From positions 41,620,044-41,684,043 of the forward strand of contig NC_068341.1 in assembly GCF_014633365.1 (NCBI RefSeq): a stretch of DNA of 64,000 nt, read 5' to 3'. Shown in pieces: positions 1-12,309 of the stretch. The stretch's first letter is position 1. Each line of letters starts with the position of its first letter. The position numbers and the translations under genes are program-made. Below the pieces are notes generated by a model that was not told the origin of the DNA, did no database searches, and saw nothing but the letters and a program-made list of their open reading frames with translations. Source of the stretch: Diospyros lotus. Lineage: Eukaryota; Streptophyta; Magnoliopsida; Ericales; Ebenaceae.

Positions 1-424
1 AACAAGCTTTTAATCAAGTCGTACTCAACTTAAAACTACTCTTATTTTGGCTCATTTCATAGCTTTACTGCGGTTGTAAATGTATTGGCCAAGTATTTTT
101 TGCTATATAGAAAAGTAAACTGGACATGAATCGATTTGAAAAGCACAACTGCACAAGTCTTGCAACCTAAGTTTTTATCTCAACCATATGTATTTCCTAA
201 AATCCCTAATCTCAGGTTTGCTATGTATGTCCCATGCTCCAACCCAAAACTAGAGCATTTAACTTATATATAAAAGCTTAAGCTAGCTAATGGGCTAAAT
301 ACTGTCTCCGTCAAACCCAAAGAGGAGAAACCTGTTGATATCTCTTTATCTGATATTCCAAATTTCTAGTTTTATATGCAAGGGTGTCTCTACATAATAA
401 CTTGATTAAAGCTATTTTTTGCAG
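1..424 (+). other. MLO intron sequence (5' end of window)
   Basis: No recognisable MLO exon is found here. The stretch ends in a T-rich tract and an AG acceptor immediately before the first visible MLO exon. It is read as intron; the rest of the gene lies off the window. Confidence 0.6.
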
Positions 425-3400
425 ATTCGTGGGTGGAAGCACTGGGAACACGAGACTTCATCCCATAATTATGAGTTTTCCAGCGGTATCCTTGATTGAA
501 ATCACTACTTCCTTGTGTGTCTAGTTTGAATTTTAGTTTTTCATTGTTATTTTTATTTTTCTTGTCCTGAACTTGACTTTCTCCTTACCAGTTATTTTTC
601 ACGATGGGAAAATGCAGATCCTACAAGGTTCAGGCTTACGCATGAGACATCTTTTGTGAAGGCACACACTAGTTTCTGGACCAGGATTCCATTCTTCTTT
701 TACATCGTAAGTTATGATTCTGTCCTTGTTGTCATTTATTCTTTTTATATGAAATAGTATAATGTATTTAAAACACTGTTGAAGCACATAAAAAACTTCA
801 TTTCAGATTACCTAATGCTTTATGGGTGGTCCTACACCTTCTTGTGGAGTAGGTAGGCAAAATAAAGCAATGGTGATTGTAATAAAGCAATAATGATAAT
901 AATGATAACAACAATAGTGTATCTTCTAATAGCCACGGCTCCTTGAGTTATGTCATGGTTTAATCTCTCAAGTTCACAAATAACTTAATCTAATTCAAAC
1001 TGATGTATAAGCATACTCTTTTCATATACTTCTAAACTTGCAGGGATGCTTCTTCCGACAATTTTTCAGGTCTGTCAGTAAGTCTGACTACTTGACCTTG
1101 CGCAATGGATTCATCAATGTGAGCTTCTGTGGTGCACTAAATCTGTAAGGAATTGAGGAATTGCCTCTATTTCTTCTAACCTTGCTATTCTTATAGGTTC
1201 ATTTGGCTCCCGGAAGTAAATTTAACTTCCAAAAATATATCAAAAGGTCATTGGAAGATGATTTTAAGACAGTTGTGGGAGTCAGGTATGTTCTTTATAC
1301 TTGCCATTTTTCTAAAATATTCTGTGGCTCTGAAAATATAGACTTATCTGAACTGGCTTAAGCTATAGTTCCTGACTCTTGAGTTAGTTTCTTCATGATG
1401 TTGACAGTCCCGTCTTGTGGGCGTCATTCTTGATTTTCTTACTCCTGAATGTTAGTGGTGAGGCACTCTTTATAAGATATTCATTCCACTGAAATTTTTT
1501 TCAGTCTTTTGTATCATTAATAATTGATGTTGTCTCATAAATCAATATATCTTTTAGGGTGGCAGGCACTATTTTGGGCATCCATAATTCCTCTGCTTGT
1601 AAGGAATCGCTTCTCAGCCATCCATTCCATAGGATAACACAGAAGATATGTTTTGATAGTATGATTAATTCTGAAGACGAGTGTTGATCGTATAATCTTT
1701 CTCAGATAATCTTAGCTGTGGGAACGAAGCTCCAAGCTATTTTGACTAAGATGGCACTTGAAATCACTGACAGACATGCGGTTGTTCAAGGCATTCCTCT
1801 TGTGCAGGGCTCAGACAAATATTTTTGGTTTGATCGGCCACAGTTAGTTCTTCATCTTATCCACTTTGCTTTGTTTCAGGTTTGTTATCGCCTTCTATTT
1901 TCTGGAAAATGAATATATTTAAACTCCTAACTCAACAGAGAGAATGGTTTCTACCTTGATTGATTTCTCAAAATCTGGAGCAGAGTAAGTATTCCTTCTT
2001 GTCATGCCGTACAACTGGAACATGCACGAGGGGGTTGCTTAATGAAAGAAAATTCACATTGAAGTTCATAAATTCATAATTACAGTCAAGGGCATCTCTC
2101 TAGAGACCTAGAGAACTCATTGTTATCTTTCAAAAAAGATTGAAAATAAATTTGATAGGGTTTCGTGAACTTGGTGATGCATTCATAAAGTTCCAAATGT
2201 CTATGGTTGGACCCACTAGGTCGAAGCTTCTCTTAATCTTCTGAAAAATCTTGTTTTCTGTTTTAGTCATTCTCCTTAGCGCTAGTGATATCTTTCTTCT
2301 TCTCATATATTCCTTTCTGTTGATTTTACATTCTTGGTTGATCTTCCTTCTTTTACGAAAGAATGTTCATTATTCTTTTTATGCTGCATGCAGAACGCAT
2401 TCCAGATAACATATTTCATGTGGATATGGGTAATGAACATCTATTTCGACCTTTGCCATTAAAATACATGTTTTACCTGAACATTTTTTCCCAGAAGCCT
2501 TAACATAAATGACGGAACTTTGTTCCTTTGCAGTATGAGTTCGGGCTGCAATCTTGCTTCCATGATAATTTCAAGATCGTGATTTTTAAAGTCGCTTTGG
2601 GGTGAGCCTTTCTTCAATACTCTCTTATTTTTCGTCGTACGTGCAATTGAGATAGACATGTTATCTGGAAAATGATCACTCAAAGACACTGAAATTGACT
2701 TTGAATTTGCTGGGATGAACTTTGTTGTGGGTTCACAGGGTCGGGGTCCTTCTCTTGTGCAGCTACATTACACTTCCTCTATACGCTCTTATCACTCAGG
2801 TACTCGATTTGTTAAATTTTCCTTCGCTTATTTTGTTGGCTCAATGGGTTTTTGTCGAAAAAGCAAACTTACCGAAGCAAGTTTTAGCCAATGCTGACTC
2901 TTTTTTCGACTCCGTTCAGTCGTGACATTTCTTATGCTTCTCAACAGTCACAGGTTTTCCTTATCAAACAAAACTATCTAAATCAGGTCTAATAAATTGA
3001 GGGCCTTCTAGTTCCAAAGTGTTAAATGTTGGTGTTGCCTGTATCTGGTAATTGACTTTGCTGATGGCTGTCACGCTTGAACGCGCAGATGGGCTCGCAC
3101 ATGAAGAAATCCATCTTCGATGAACAAACATCGAAGGCCCTTAAGAAATGGCACATGGCTGTAAAGAAGAAACAGGGCAGGGGAGGAAAGTCTCCCCCTA
3201 CTGGAAGCCCAATAACTGGATCGAATTCAAACTGGCACTCCTCTGGAGCCAGACTCCAGCGATTTAAGACCATAGGACACTCAGCCCGTTCAACGACTAA
3301 CGAGGACCGTGAAACATCTGACTTAGATGCAGAGCCATTGTCACCCACATCATCAACCGACAACGTCATTGTCAGAGTTGATAACGAGAATCCAGAGACT

Positions 3401-3481
3401 GAAATGGTTGCATCCCAGCCTCGAGCAGACAGCAGAAACGAGGACGATTTCTCATTCAAGAAGCCTGCTTCATTCAAGTGA
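425..3481 (+). CDS. MLO: MLO-family seven-transmembrane protein, 3' part of gene (11 exons visible)
   Basis: MLO proteins are plasma-membrane calmodulin-binding proteins involved in powdery-mildew susceptibility, root thigmomorphogenesis or fertilisation, depending on clade. Exons read by eye: 425-485, 618-706, 1044-1118, 1197-1285, 1408-1457, 1558-1598, 1706-1879, 2394-2429, 2534-2601, 2739-2799, 3089-3481. All introns are GT..AG and phases agree, giving 378 residues to a TGA stop. The order matches the family: cytosolic loop 2 (IRGWKHWE, then DPTRFRLTHETSF), then TM segments around SPVLWASFLIFLLL, WASIIPLLIILAVG, LIHFALFQNAFQITYF and CSYITLPLYALITQ. The cytosolic tail carries the calmodulin-binding region (QTSKALKKWHMAVKKK) followed by a Ser-rich acidic tail. 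Full-length MLOs are about 500-580 residues, so the first TM segments lie left of the window. No disruption is seen. I do not assign a clade. Confidence 0.95.
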
Positions 3482-4931
3482 AGTCGGTGCTGATAATTCT
3501 CGCGTCCCCCTTCCAATTCTTCCATTACGCGAACTCTTCTCGATACACTGTGACAAAATACATGATCGTTGTTGGATTACAGCTTCGGCTTGTCTTGTAT
3601 ATGCTTGAGCTCGACTTACACTTGTTAAATCCAGAATTTTGCTACTGTTGTAAGATATTCAGTTGGCTTTCTGGACGGCGAAAAATAGATGGTATTGATG
3701 CAGAAACTGTTCGAAATCGGTGTCCATTGCAAGCTGGTTTTGTGACTGATTTGTGTAGAGAGTGGAGACATAACTGGCTGAATTTGATTTGAACTTGGAG
3801 AGGAGGGTGTCCCTTTGCACTGTCTTGGAATTAATGGATCTTAAATGTGTGAATTGAAAACGTCTAAAAAATTGGACATGACCATTCATACGGGGCGTGG
3901 ATGAGTGGACATGTTTATTTAGATGTGAAAGGTGTAAGGAAAGAGATATATATCTTCACTGGAGAGTGTAATCTAGATCGTCAAGTTGCGTCTAAATATA
4001 AAAGAATGCGATTTAAAAATTCAAATTAAACTAAGTCAAATAACATGATTTTTTACGATTAGACACTTGACAACTATAAATAGGATTTCATATTGCATTT
4101 TCTCCATCAAAAATCAATTGAAGTTATTGATTTCATATGTTCATTTTCCAATATATTTTCATAATTCTCTATTACTTCCAAGTACAAGAGATTTTAATCT
4201 CTATTACTTCCAAGTACAAGTGTAGAAGTAGAGTACTATCAAATTTGGTTTCACCCGTAAAGATTAGTATTGTGTTATATTAATTCTTAGAAGAAATATT
4301 GTATCTTGAGAGAGAGGCGTCCATTAATCCTTTAACACCATTGAAGGGGTGAAATCTGTCTTAAGAATATTTGCTTTGCCATACCTCACTTTAGTATGAT
4401 TTTATGTTCTTTTTTCAAATCTCTTTTCATTGAATAGTTGTGTTTATGTTTTATTGTTAATGTGAATATTATCCAGTCGAATTCACATTTTATTCAACAT
4501 ATTGTTGGCGACAATGGCTGCTTTCATAGTTTGATTGCAGAAGAATGAAATGTGCTAGTCCCAGCGGTGGCATGGGTCTGTCTGTACCCTTCAAGGAGCA
4601 AATCCTGCTGCAAGCTGGCCCCTCATGTAGCAACTACCCATCCATCTTTGGGCTCATAAGATGATGCATTCGAGCTCGTTTCACCACTAAGCTAATGGTG
4701 ACACAGAGCATAAGGGACAGGGAGGACCAGCACTGGCCCCTTGGGAGGAAAGTAGCAGCCATTGTTGTTGAAAGAGGCAACTGAGGGAGGGGAAGAAGTT
4801 AAGGGCAAGAAATCATACAGACAGAAGGGGGCCCTATTTGCCTTTTCACATCTACTATTGCTTTAAATTTATTGGTACAACACATTTTTTTTTTTTTTTT
4901 AAGATTCGAATTCATGATCCCATACTTATCA

Positions 4932-4962
<31 letters not shown>

Positions 4963-5375
4963 TAGTTATGTTCATATAATTATCGAGACAATGATAGCTC
5001 CTCGTATTAAAAACTTATCGAATAGTTGTTAGTTTAAAAGGTTGTCGGTATCGAAAGAAGATATAAAGAGAAAAGAAAAGAAATATAAAATAATTAATAA
5101 GAAATACAAAAGATGATATGGTATAATATAGTTTTAAAATAAATAAAAATGAATTATTTTGTATTCTTTTTTTTAGAATGATATCATCTTTTATTTATTT
5201 TAATAATATTATTTTTATAATAAAATATAATTTTAAAATATATAAATTTATATATAAAAATAATATTATTAATAATTTTATAAATATCAAAATTAAGTGT
5301 AAAAATTAATTGAGATATAAATATGTCATCAATCATTTTGGCTTTACTTTCTTTTCCAGTTCAGTACTCTTTACG
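3482..5375. other. MLO 3' flank and intergenic DNA
   Basis: The MLO 3'UTR is followed by non-coding DNA. A 23-base block (TCTCTATTACTTCC...) occurs twice, at 4166-4188 and 4198-4220, with a 32-base period. Homopolymers lie near 4884-4900 (T) and 4934-4955 (A). The stretch 4500-4830 is less AT-rich than its surroundings but has no recognisable protein. 5040-5330 is very AT-rich. No gene is supported. Confidence 0.5.
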
Positions 5376-5382
5376 TATAAAA
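5376..5382 (+). promoter_or_regulatory. TATA box of ATL RING-H2 gene
   Basis: TATAAAA lies 75 bases upstream of the predicted start codon, in a normal place for a plant TATA element with a short leader. An AAACCCTTA telo-box-like motif (about 5417-5425) and a CT repeat (5431-5443) follow in the likely leader. Confidence 0.6.
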
Positions 5383-5443
5383 ACGACCTAACTCTCAACT
5401 GTTTAGCAACTTCCCTAAACCCTTAGCCTCCTCTCTCTCTCTC

Positions 5444-5467
5444 ATGAGTGATGACTCGTTCACCTAG
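5444..5467 (+). other. uORF overlapping the ATL start codon
   Basis: ATG AGT ... TAG encodes 7 codons plus stop. It begins 7 bases before the main ATG and ends 17 bases inside the main ORF in a different frame. Its start context (CTCATGA) is weak. Whether it is translated cannot be told from sequence. Confidence 0.5.
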
Positions 5468-6017
5468 ATTCCTCGCAGGCCTAAACTCGTCTTCGTCATC
5501 GGAGACTGCGGCGGCGGAGCCTCCGGAGGCAGTAGCCGTGGAATCGGACTTTGTCGTCATCCTAGCTGCTATGCTCTGCGCCTTGATCTGCGTGGTTGGC
5601 CTCATCGCCGTCGCGCGCTGCGCCTGGCTGCGACGGAACGCCACCACGACCTCCCCCGCGCCGAACAAAGGTCTGAAGAAGAAGGTCCTCCAGTCGCTGC
5701 CGAAGTTCACCTACGACTCCGAGGCGAAGCTCGAGGCCGCCGCCTCCGCCGTCGAGTGCGCCATCTGCCTGGCCGAGTACGCCGACGGCGACGAGATCCG
5801 CGTTCTGCCGCAGTGCGGCCACGGCTTCCACGTTGCCTGCATCGACACCTGGCTTGGATCCCACTCCTCCTGCCCCTCCTGCCGCAAGATACTCGTGGTG
5901 GCCAGGTGCCGGAAGTGCGGCGATATCCCGGCCGTCTCCGGTGGCGCTGCCCCGACGGAGGCGGAGCTTAACACCAGAGGAAACGCTGTATCTTCTAGTG
6001 GTTTCTTACCGTTCTGA
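5451..6017 (+). CDS. ATL: RING-H2 finger protein, ATL family (E3 ubiquitin ligase)
   Basis: Predicted membrane-anchored E3 ubiquitin ligase of 188 residues on a single exon, as is usual for ATL genes. Order of parts: Ser/Ala-rich N-terminus; one hydrophobic TM segment at about residues 34-56; a basic stretch; the ATL 'GLD-like' motif as GLKKKVLQSLPKF (about 74-86); then a complete RING-H2 with C103, C106, C122, H124, H127, C130, C141, C144 and the usual Trp (CIDTWL). A Cys pair (CRKC) follows the RING. The coding part is strongly GC-rich compared with its AT-rich flanks, which is common in intronless ATL genes. ATG 5451 is chosen; an ATG at 5444 is in another frame and opens a short uORF. Length fits the ATL8/ATL80 type, but I do not assign an orthologue. 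Confidence 0.95.
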   Translation: MTRSPRFLAGLNSSSSSETAAAEPPEAVAVESDFVVILAAMLCALICVVGLIAVARCAWLRRNATTTSPAPNKGLKKKVLQSLPKFTYDSEAKLEAAASAVECAICLAEYADGDEIRVLPQCGHGFHVACIDTWLGSHSSCPSCRKILVVARCRKCGDIPAVSGGAAPTEAELNTRGNAVSSSGFLPF

Positions 6018-8090
6018 TACAAAGAAATGGATAGGAGCGAACAGTGAATTTGTGAGGCCTTGCCGTGATTTGAAGGCAGTGTTCCACGTGACGCTCCGTG
6101 CTTTGACTTGTCTGGTAGTTGCAGGGGACTTGTCGCGACCTTGATTTTAGAGAGAGATCATTAATGCTCGATTTGGCTCGACATGGAAAAGCTGAAACCA
6201 TTGGTCCCCAAGGTACTTATCCGAGTACATTAAACAACAGTAGGGAAGCAAGAAAAAGCTAAGGATATGAGTTTGAGAAATCGAAACCCGTGTTTTTGGT
6301 AATTCCTGTATATCTCGATTTACATGCCTTATTTTTCAATTGTTGTAAGTAGTCGCCGCCTTCTTCTTCCTCCTCATTTTCTTTCCCCCTTTTTCTAGAA
6401 CGTGGATTTGAATCATTTGATAGTATCCATTCGGAAATGATGATATGGTGGCTTAGCTTATCCGATAGAGAAAAACACCGTCATTTTGATATCCATTTTG
6501 TTGGATTTGAATTAATAATCCCTCAAATACGGTGGTAGCTCACCCGTCACAGTCCTGTGAATCTCTCTACGAATAAGTCCATTCATTTGAGACGAAATCT
6601 ATAGGCGCCACAAAATTAATCTGGATTCAATAATTCCTTTTGGAAACAAGACCTTGATTGTTTTTTTCTTTCCCTTAACGCATGAGCTGTCTCTTCCATC
6701 ATCTCTAGTTTGAAGATTCTTGCCTTGCTAATATAGTAATATTAGCATCCACCAATTCTCTTCAGTGGCAAGAGTCCCCTAGTTAAGAAAAGGCATCACG
6801 AAGCTTGATTGCCATGGCTTAACTTTATACTGGCCAGTTGCCATAAAAACTAATGCAATCAACGAGTCTGCAAGTGCGGATATTGGTCTCGGGATCCCTT
6901 TTTGGTTGATTCTCAAATGATAAGAACGATAAAGTGTGAATTAAAATACCACAGCCGTAAAGGGACAAAGGCCATCAGAAACATAGATAGATTAGACTGT
7001 TTGTGTGCGCTTTAAGGCTTTAGGGTTTGTGATTCGTCTTGGCAACCACTGGATGGCTTTGGACATCTGACAGCCAGCACAATAAAGTATTCCTGATTCT
7101 AATAAAAGTCATGAAATTATATTTGTTAATCTGGCTAACTTTTGGCCCTGTGGAAACCCCTTTGAGTGTGCTTCTGGTAACTTACATATACGGCTCATCT
7201 GGCCTGGCCCACGGGGCAATAAAATAATTTTAAATTTTTTGGGTCTGAATAAAAGTAAAAATAAAGAAAACCAAAGGCACAGGAAACCATAATAAAGTAA
7301 AAAATTACTACTTATCCAAATAATTGGATTATTGAGGGAATTATTGAATACGGTAAATAAAATAACAAAACGTTCTCACCCAATTTACAAATTCACTACT
7401 TCTGCCATTGGCCACCTCCTCTTTTATCTTTTATGACCGCCTCGAGCAAGCTCCACTTGGCCATTGCCTCATCACCGTCTTCGCCTCATTAATCGTTGAT
7501 GCATCATTTCGTTGCTCTGTTGTAGCGCCTCACGCGATCACAGTTGCATCTTGTCGCTGTACCATCTCGTCGTTGTCGTCCCTGGATGAATCTTGATTGG
7601 GCTTCGTGAAGCCATCTCGGGTTTCTCTCGTTCGCGACACCTTGATGATCGATGATAAAATTCAATTCAATCATTGAATTTGTCATATTATCAGCATGTG
7701 TGTAGTATGGTCCAATAAACTAACCCGTTAAATATTCTCTGGAAATAATTAATTATATAATGTGAGGGATGGTTGTGCTTGGCTTATGAGGCAGCATTAC
7801 TTCCCCGACAAAAAGTTAGACATGGAAAAGAAAAGGAAATTGAGGATCTTCTGATAACTTGTCTTTTTATTTAGATACCTTGCATTTGCTATACTCTTAA
7901 CAAAAATTGTAACGCCATCTCATGTCTTTAAATAAAAAGATAAAAATCAGTAGTCGTCGCCATTATTGACCACTGTTATGGCTGGTTTGGGTTTGAACCC
8001 AAATCCATCTTTGCTTCGTCCAACTCAATGAGAGACAAAAAGGGCCTGGAGGAAGAAAAACTTATGAGATGGTAATGTGCCGTGGTGATA
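6018..8090. other. ATL 3' flank and intergenic DNA without recognised gene
   Basis: The first ~200 bases are probably ATL 3'UTR. Beyond that I see ordinary non-coding DNA. A less AT-rich patch at 7408-7660 has short open frames on both strands but no family signature. Confidence 0.5.
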
Positions 8091-8099
8091 AAAGGTAGC

Positions 8100-9618
8100 G
8101 GTTAAAAACATATTTATGTCTCTGATTTTTTATATTTTTTATGTAATTTTAAACGTTTGTGATTTTAAATATGTTTTTAAATTTAAACTAAGAGTGTTTT
8201 TGGAACGGGAAAATTTGTAAGATTCTTGAGAATATTAGATTGAGAATCTGTATTCCCATATTTGGTACAATTTTTTTATAAAAGAATCCTTAAAAATAGA
8301 ATTCTAAAAATAATTTTTAAGTAATTTTTTTACAAAAAGATTTCCATAAGGGAGTTGGAAATCTATATTTCTCGTGGAATTGAAAATATTTTTAACAAAA
8401 AAAAAAATTAAAACACCCATTACCTTTTTATAACCATATACAAACATATTATATATATACATATATTATATATTAAATATAAAAATATATATTATAATAT
8501 ATTTATATTATTTATTATAAAATATTATATATATATTAAAGTAGATATTCATACAAACATATATATTATGTATATATTCTATATATATACACACATATAT
8601 ATATATACATAATGTATAAAAAAAATGACATTTTTTTTTACTTCTTAAAAATATTGTGGGTTCTAAGACTTTATATAGTAGAAGGAATTTATTATTTTTA
8701 AACAAAAAAAATCAAATAAAAGTAATTTTGGAAAAAGAATATAAATTTTCAAAAATATTGCATTTAAACCAAATATAAGAATGTAAGATTCTCAGAGTAC
8801 TCAACATTTTTTAAAATATTTAAACCTAACAAAATATAGAATTGCATAAATGCTGAGAATCAAATATTTCCAAGAGCATTCCCAGAAATTATGAATCTCA
8901 GATTTTTAAAAACTTCTCCCGTACCAAACGCCCCATAAAAGTATATTTATACCTTTAAACTTCTCATGGTTTCAAATGTGCTCTTGAATTATACAAAATT
9001 ACTTGTTTAAACACCTAACCAATAAATAATACACACACACATTAACGTGATAGTTTTTTTGCATCTCCTTAACTCCCTCACTTTTATCCGACTTGCATCA
9101 TCTCTGGTTATATCTCATATCTTCTAGCATTTCCTACGTCTTTTCTAATTGGGTTACGTGCTGCTTGAATTAGACAAGTTACTGATGTGCTAGAGTCGAT
9201 CACCTCATCGTTTGGGGGGATCGAAGATGAAATCAATTTGAGGGTAACATTTTTTTGTAGGAGATGTAATCATAGGAGACAAACGATTATGAAGTGAGAG
9301 GAAATACAACTAGAGCGAATAAGAGTTGAGGAGACTTTGGAAAGAGAAATGGAGCTGATGAGACGCCATAAATAAAGAAGAGAAAGTTGAGGAGACATTA
9401 GAAAATTGTTACGTTAATGCATGTGTGTATCATTTGCTGATTGAATATTTAAATAAGTGATTTTATATAATTTATGAACATATTTGAAATCTCAAAAAAT
9501 TGATAATCTTATAAAAAATATATAAAAATTTATAGACATATATGGAATCACGCAAAATTTAAGATTTTGCAAGAAAAAAAACAAACACACAAACATAAAT
9601 TTAGGAATGCTTTTCGCC
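8100..9618. mobile_element. Non-autonomous MULE-like element with 9-bp target duplication and a nested MITE
   Basis: The 9-bp direct repeat AAAGGTAGC flanks the element at 8091-8099 and 9619-9627. The element begins GGTTAAAAACAT and its reverse-complemented other end begins GGCGAAAAGCATTC. The arms form a long degenerate inverted repeat: 8108-8190 and 8937-9060 both pair with 9400-9580 (for example the ACACACA..TTAACGT block at 9034-9050 against ACGTTAATGCATGTGTGT at 9411). A 9-bp duplication and long terminal inverted repeats are hallmarks of Mutator-like elements. No transposase is encoded. The middle (9060-9400) is unrelated filler. The left arm is interrupted by a MITE at 8192-8934. Confidence 0.8.
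8192..8934. mobile_element. MITE-like inverted-repeat element nested in the MULE left arm
   Basis: The left end GAGTGTTTTTGGAACGGGA pairs with the reverse complement of the right end, GGGGCGTTTGGTACGGGA. Subterminal blocks (AGATTGAGAATCTG / TGAGATTCATAATTTC) also pair. The interior is extremely AT-rich, with TATATA microsatellite at 8450-8610. The target duplication is not clear (TAA on the left; ATAA on the right). The GTTTGG-type terminus is common in hAT and PIF/Harbinger MITEs; I cannot decide between them. Confidence 0.6.
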
Positions 9619-9644
9619 AAAGGTAGCTGAATGAATGACTCTGA

Positions 9645-9681
<37 letters not shown>

Positions 9682-10279
9682 GGGGGGTGGTGTTGTAAAT
9701 AAGGGAAAAAGATAGAAAGAAATTGATAAATTTTATTTGCAGTTAATTTTTTTATTTTTCATAATTATCTTTTAATTAAAACTTAAAATATATTTAATTA
9801 AAAAATTATTTTTACTCTCCTCATTGCATCCACTTTTTTCCTCTCTGAATGGGTTGCTGCCACACGTGGCCGGATAATAAGCACATATTTTTTAAAATAA
9901 AATATATTTATTATATTTTAATATTTAAATAATTATATTACATGCATCTTATAATTATTTAAAAATAATATTAAAAATCATTACATCGCATTCACATTGA
10001 AAGGGATAATAAATAAAAAAAACAATAACACATTATTTCTTTATCTTCTCTAATAAAGGACATGACTCTTAATATTATTTTTATTTAAATATTAAAAATA
10101 AAATATAATAAATATATTTTATATAAAAATAAAGTACATTTATTACAGTAGTGCATTTCCTTTTTCAAAAATTGTTTAAAGACCATGAAATTGAATTTAA
10201 ACTCAGGTCAGGAAAACCGGTTCTAGTTCGAACCGGCTGTTCACTGGAGTCGGTCGAGCGGTTCATCGTCTCAATAAAT
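9619..10279. other. Intergenic DNA containing a (G)34 homopolymer
   Basis: A run of 34 G lies at 9647-9680, followed by TGGGGGGTGG. The remainder is AT-rich sequence up to the U5-40K promoter. No gene. Confidence 0.8.
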
Positions 10280-10285
10280 TGGGCC
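10280..10285 (+). promoter_or_regulatory. Site II-like element (TGGGCC) upstream of U5-40K gene
   Basis: TGGGCC followed by TGAACCCTGAA, a loose telo-box-like string. It sits just before a pyrimidine-rich stretch that looks like a leader. Site II elements are typical of plant housekeeping promoters. Confidence 0.4.
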
Positions 10286-11480
10286 TGAACCCTGAAATGT
10301 GCCCTAGAATCTACAGAATCGAGATCTTTCGAGCTTTCCTCTCTTCGTTCTTCTGTTTCATCTCGCTCGATCTCTGGCTACAAAAGAGGACAGAAGGGAG
10401 GACGGAGAATCTGGCCGGCCAAGCGCCATTTCCGGCGAGCTTTAAGGTATTGCGCCGTTCTTCTTCTGCTTCTCGTCCGCCCTCTCACAGACGGCTCTGC
10501 CTTTTTGTTTATTGGTTTTAATTTGTTTCGTTGCTTTGCGATTGTTGTTGTACGAGAAGGATCATCCTTCCCACTTGTTTATAACCTGCATGTTCCTTCA
10601 GTAACTTGTCCTCTTTGCCTTTTACCTGTGAACTGACCTAACTCATACTTGTTCTAGGGCTTTATTTTCCTTTTAGGAAGCATGACTCCAAACCATAGCT
10701 GCAATAGTGTTAACAACTCATACTCAACTTGTATACAATTTCGTCCAAATGATCACATTTTCATATGTTCTGACGTTCTCAACTCTGGCTTTGTCAAAAG
10801 AGGCAATGCCGAGAGGACAAAGAAAGTATACTTTTCAGGGGTTTATTTATTTCTTCAAATTGGAATAAGTTTATGAGCTACTCTGTTTTTATTGTCAAAT
10901 ACAGATGAATTGCAGAAATTGGAGTTCACTATCATTTATAAACATGGCGTGTTACCCAATCCAGTGATACATTGTTAATTTTGGTTTCATGACGATTTTA
11001 TTTTACATGACCAATAAGAACGTGAGGGCGGTCCCAGTGAAAGGGAATGGAAATTTACCGTAAGAAAACATTGCCAATTTTCTTTTCCATTTCCTTTACT
11101 TTTTTCCAGTCCGGTGAATGGGAATCATAATTTACTGTAAGAACTAAGAAGACAGTTCAGACATTAACTGGCCTCTTAGGTTGAAATTTCTAGGAACCTG
11201 AATTTTGTGGGTTTGAAAGAATTGAGTGTTCCAGTCAATTCACAAAAAATTGCATAGCCATGGTATGGTATAAATAAACAAGTTTAAAAGAAGTCATATG
11301 GAATAAAGGTAGGAAGAGAAGAAGAGGGAAGGGAAAAGAAGAGGAAGAAGAAAATCAGAGAGAGAGAGAGAGCTCAAAGCTAGTCCAAAATTTAAACTTT
11401 GCACTTGTTAATACAACGGTAATTTTGTTATATTAATATAATCCATATTTTTACACTTGATAAAGTACTTAGAATAATTA

Positions 11481-12154
11481 GGGGCTGTTTAGTTGTAGAG
11501 AACATTTTCCATCTCCAATTTTCTATTGTATTTCTAATTTTCCTTTTCCACAAAAAAATTTATAAAACGTGTTCAGAAGCGAAAGCAATTTTTTTTGTCT
11601 ACTTTTGAAAATTAGAAAACACGTTCAAGTTATTTTAGATTTACAACAAGAATGATTGCAGCAATTCTGCAACAACAAAACCCGTTTTAGATTTACTGGT
11701 TTTAACAACATATGGATGATGGATCTTGTTTAAGATTAATTGCAAACAATAAATCAAAAAACATCACTGTGAAATTGTTAATAGCAGAGAGAGGGAGTAG
11801 GGGAAGGGGGGGAGGGGAGAGGAGGACTTGGTTCAACAATAGAGGTTGTGAAGTAAATTTTGGTTTGAGAGGAAGAGGGAAGGGCGATGAGGTAGAGGGT
11901 TCTTTGAGTGTGAGGAAGGAGAAGACTGGTTGAGCAAACTGCATTTTCAAATGGAAGGTGTGGTCTAATTTTGTCAAGGAAATTTTGGAAAACAACTTTT
12001 TCCAGTTTTCCATTTGATAATGTAAAGTTGGAAATCTATAAAATTGAAATCTGTTTTCTAATTAAAAAATTGTCATTTGAATGTGCTCTGCAATTTTCTA
12101 TTTTCTATGGAAAATCCAGGAAACAAGGGTTGTTTTCCACTAGTGAACAACCCC
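11481..12154. mobile_element. Putative MITE-like element in the U5-40K leader intron
   Basis: The left end GGGGCTGTTTAG and the reverse complement of the right end GGGGTTGTTCAC are similar. Both arms contain ...TTTTCCA... and AATTTTCTATT-type blocks in opposite orientation. Between the arms is a purine-rich segment (11790-11930). No clear target duplication is seen, so this is tentative. Confidence 0.4.
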
Positions 12155-12309
12155 TCGGTACTCCTTTCAAACTAATCCTATGTAGTATACAAATCTCTAA
12201 TCACAAATTTGTCATAAAATCTGTTAAAATCTTAACATAAACAAAATAGCTCAAGATAGGCTTAAGCAAATATTTTTCAAATAAAGCTAGTAATTATCCT
12301 GAAAAAAGT

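Noticed and set aside
3022..3525. Long open frame on the minus strand opposite the last MLO exon
   Set aside because: It is a mirror of the MLO C-terminal exon, whose sense frame continues conserved MLO sequence; no family signature on the minus strand.
5562..6144. Multiple antisense and shifted frames over the RING-H2 gene
   Set aside because: High GC content removes stops in all frames; only the frame at 5451 has the RING-H2 and TM segment.
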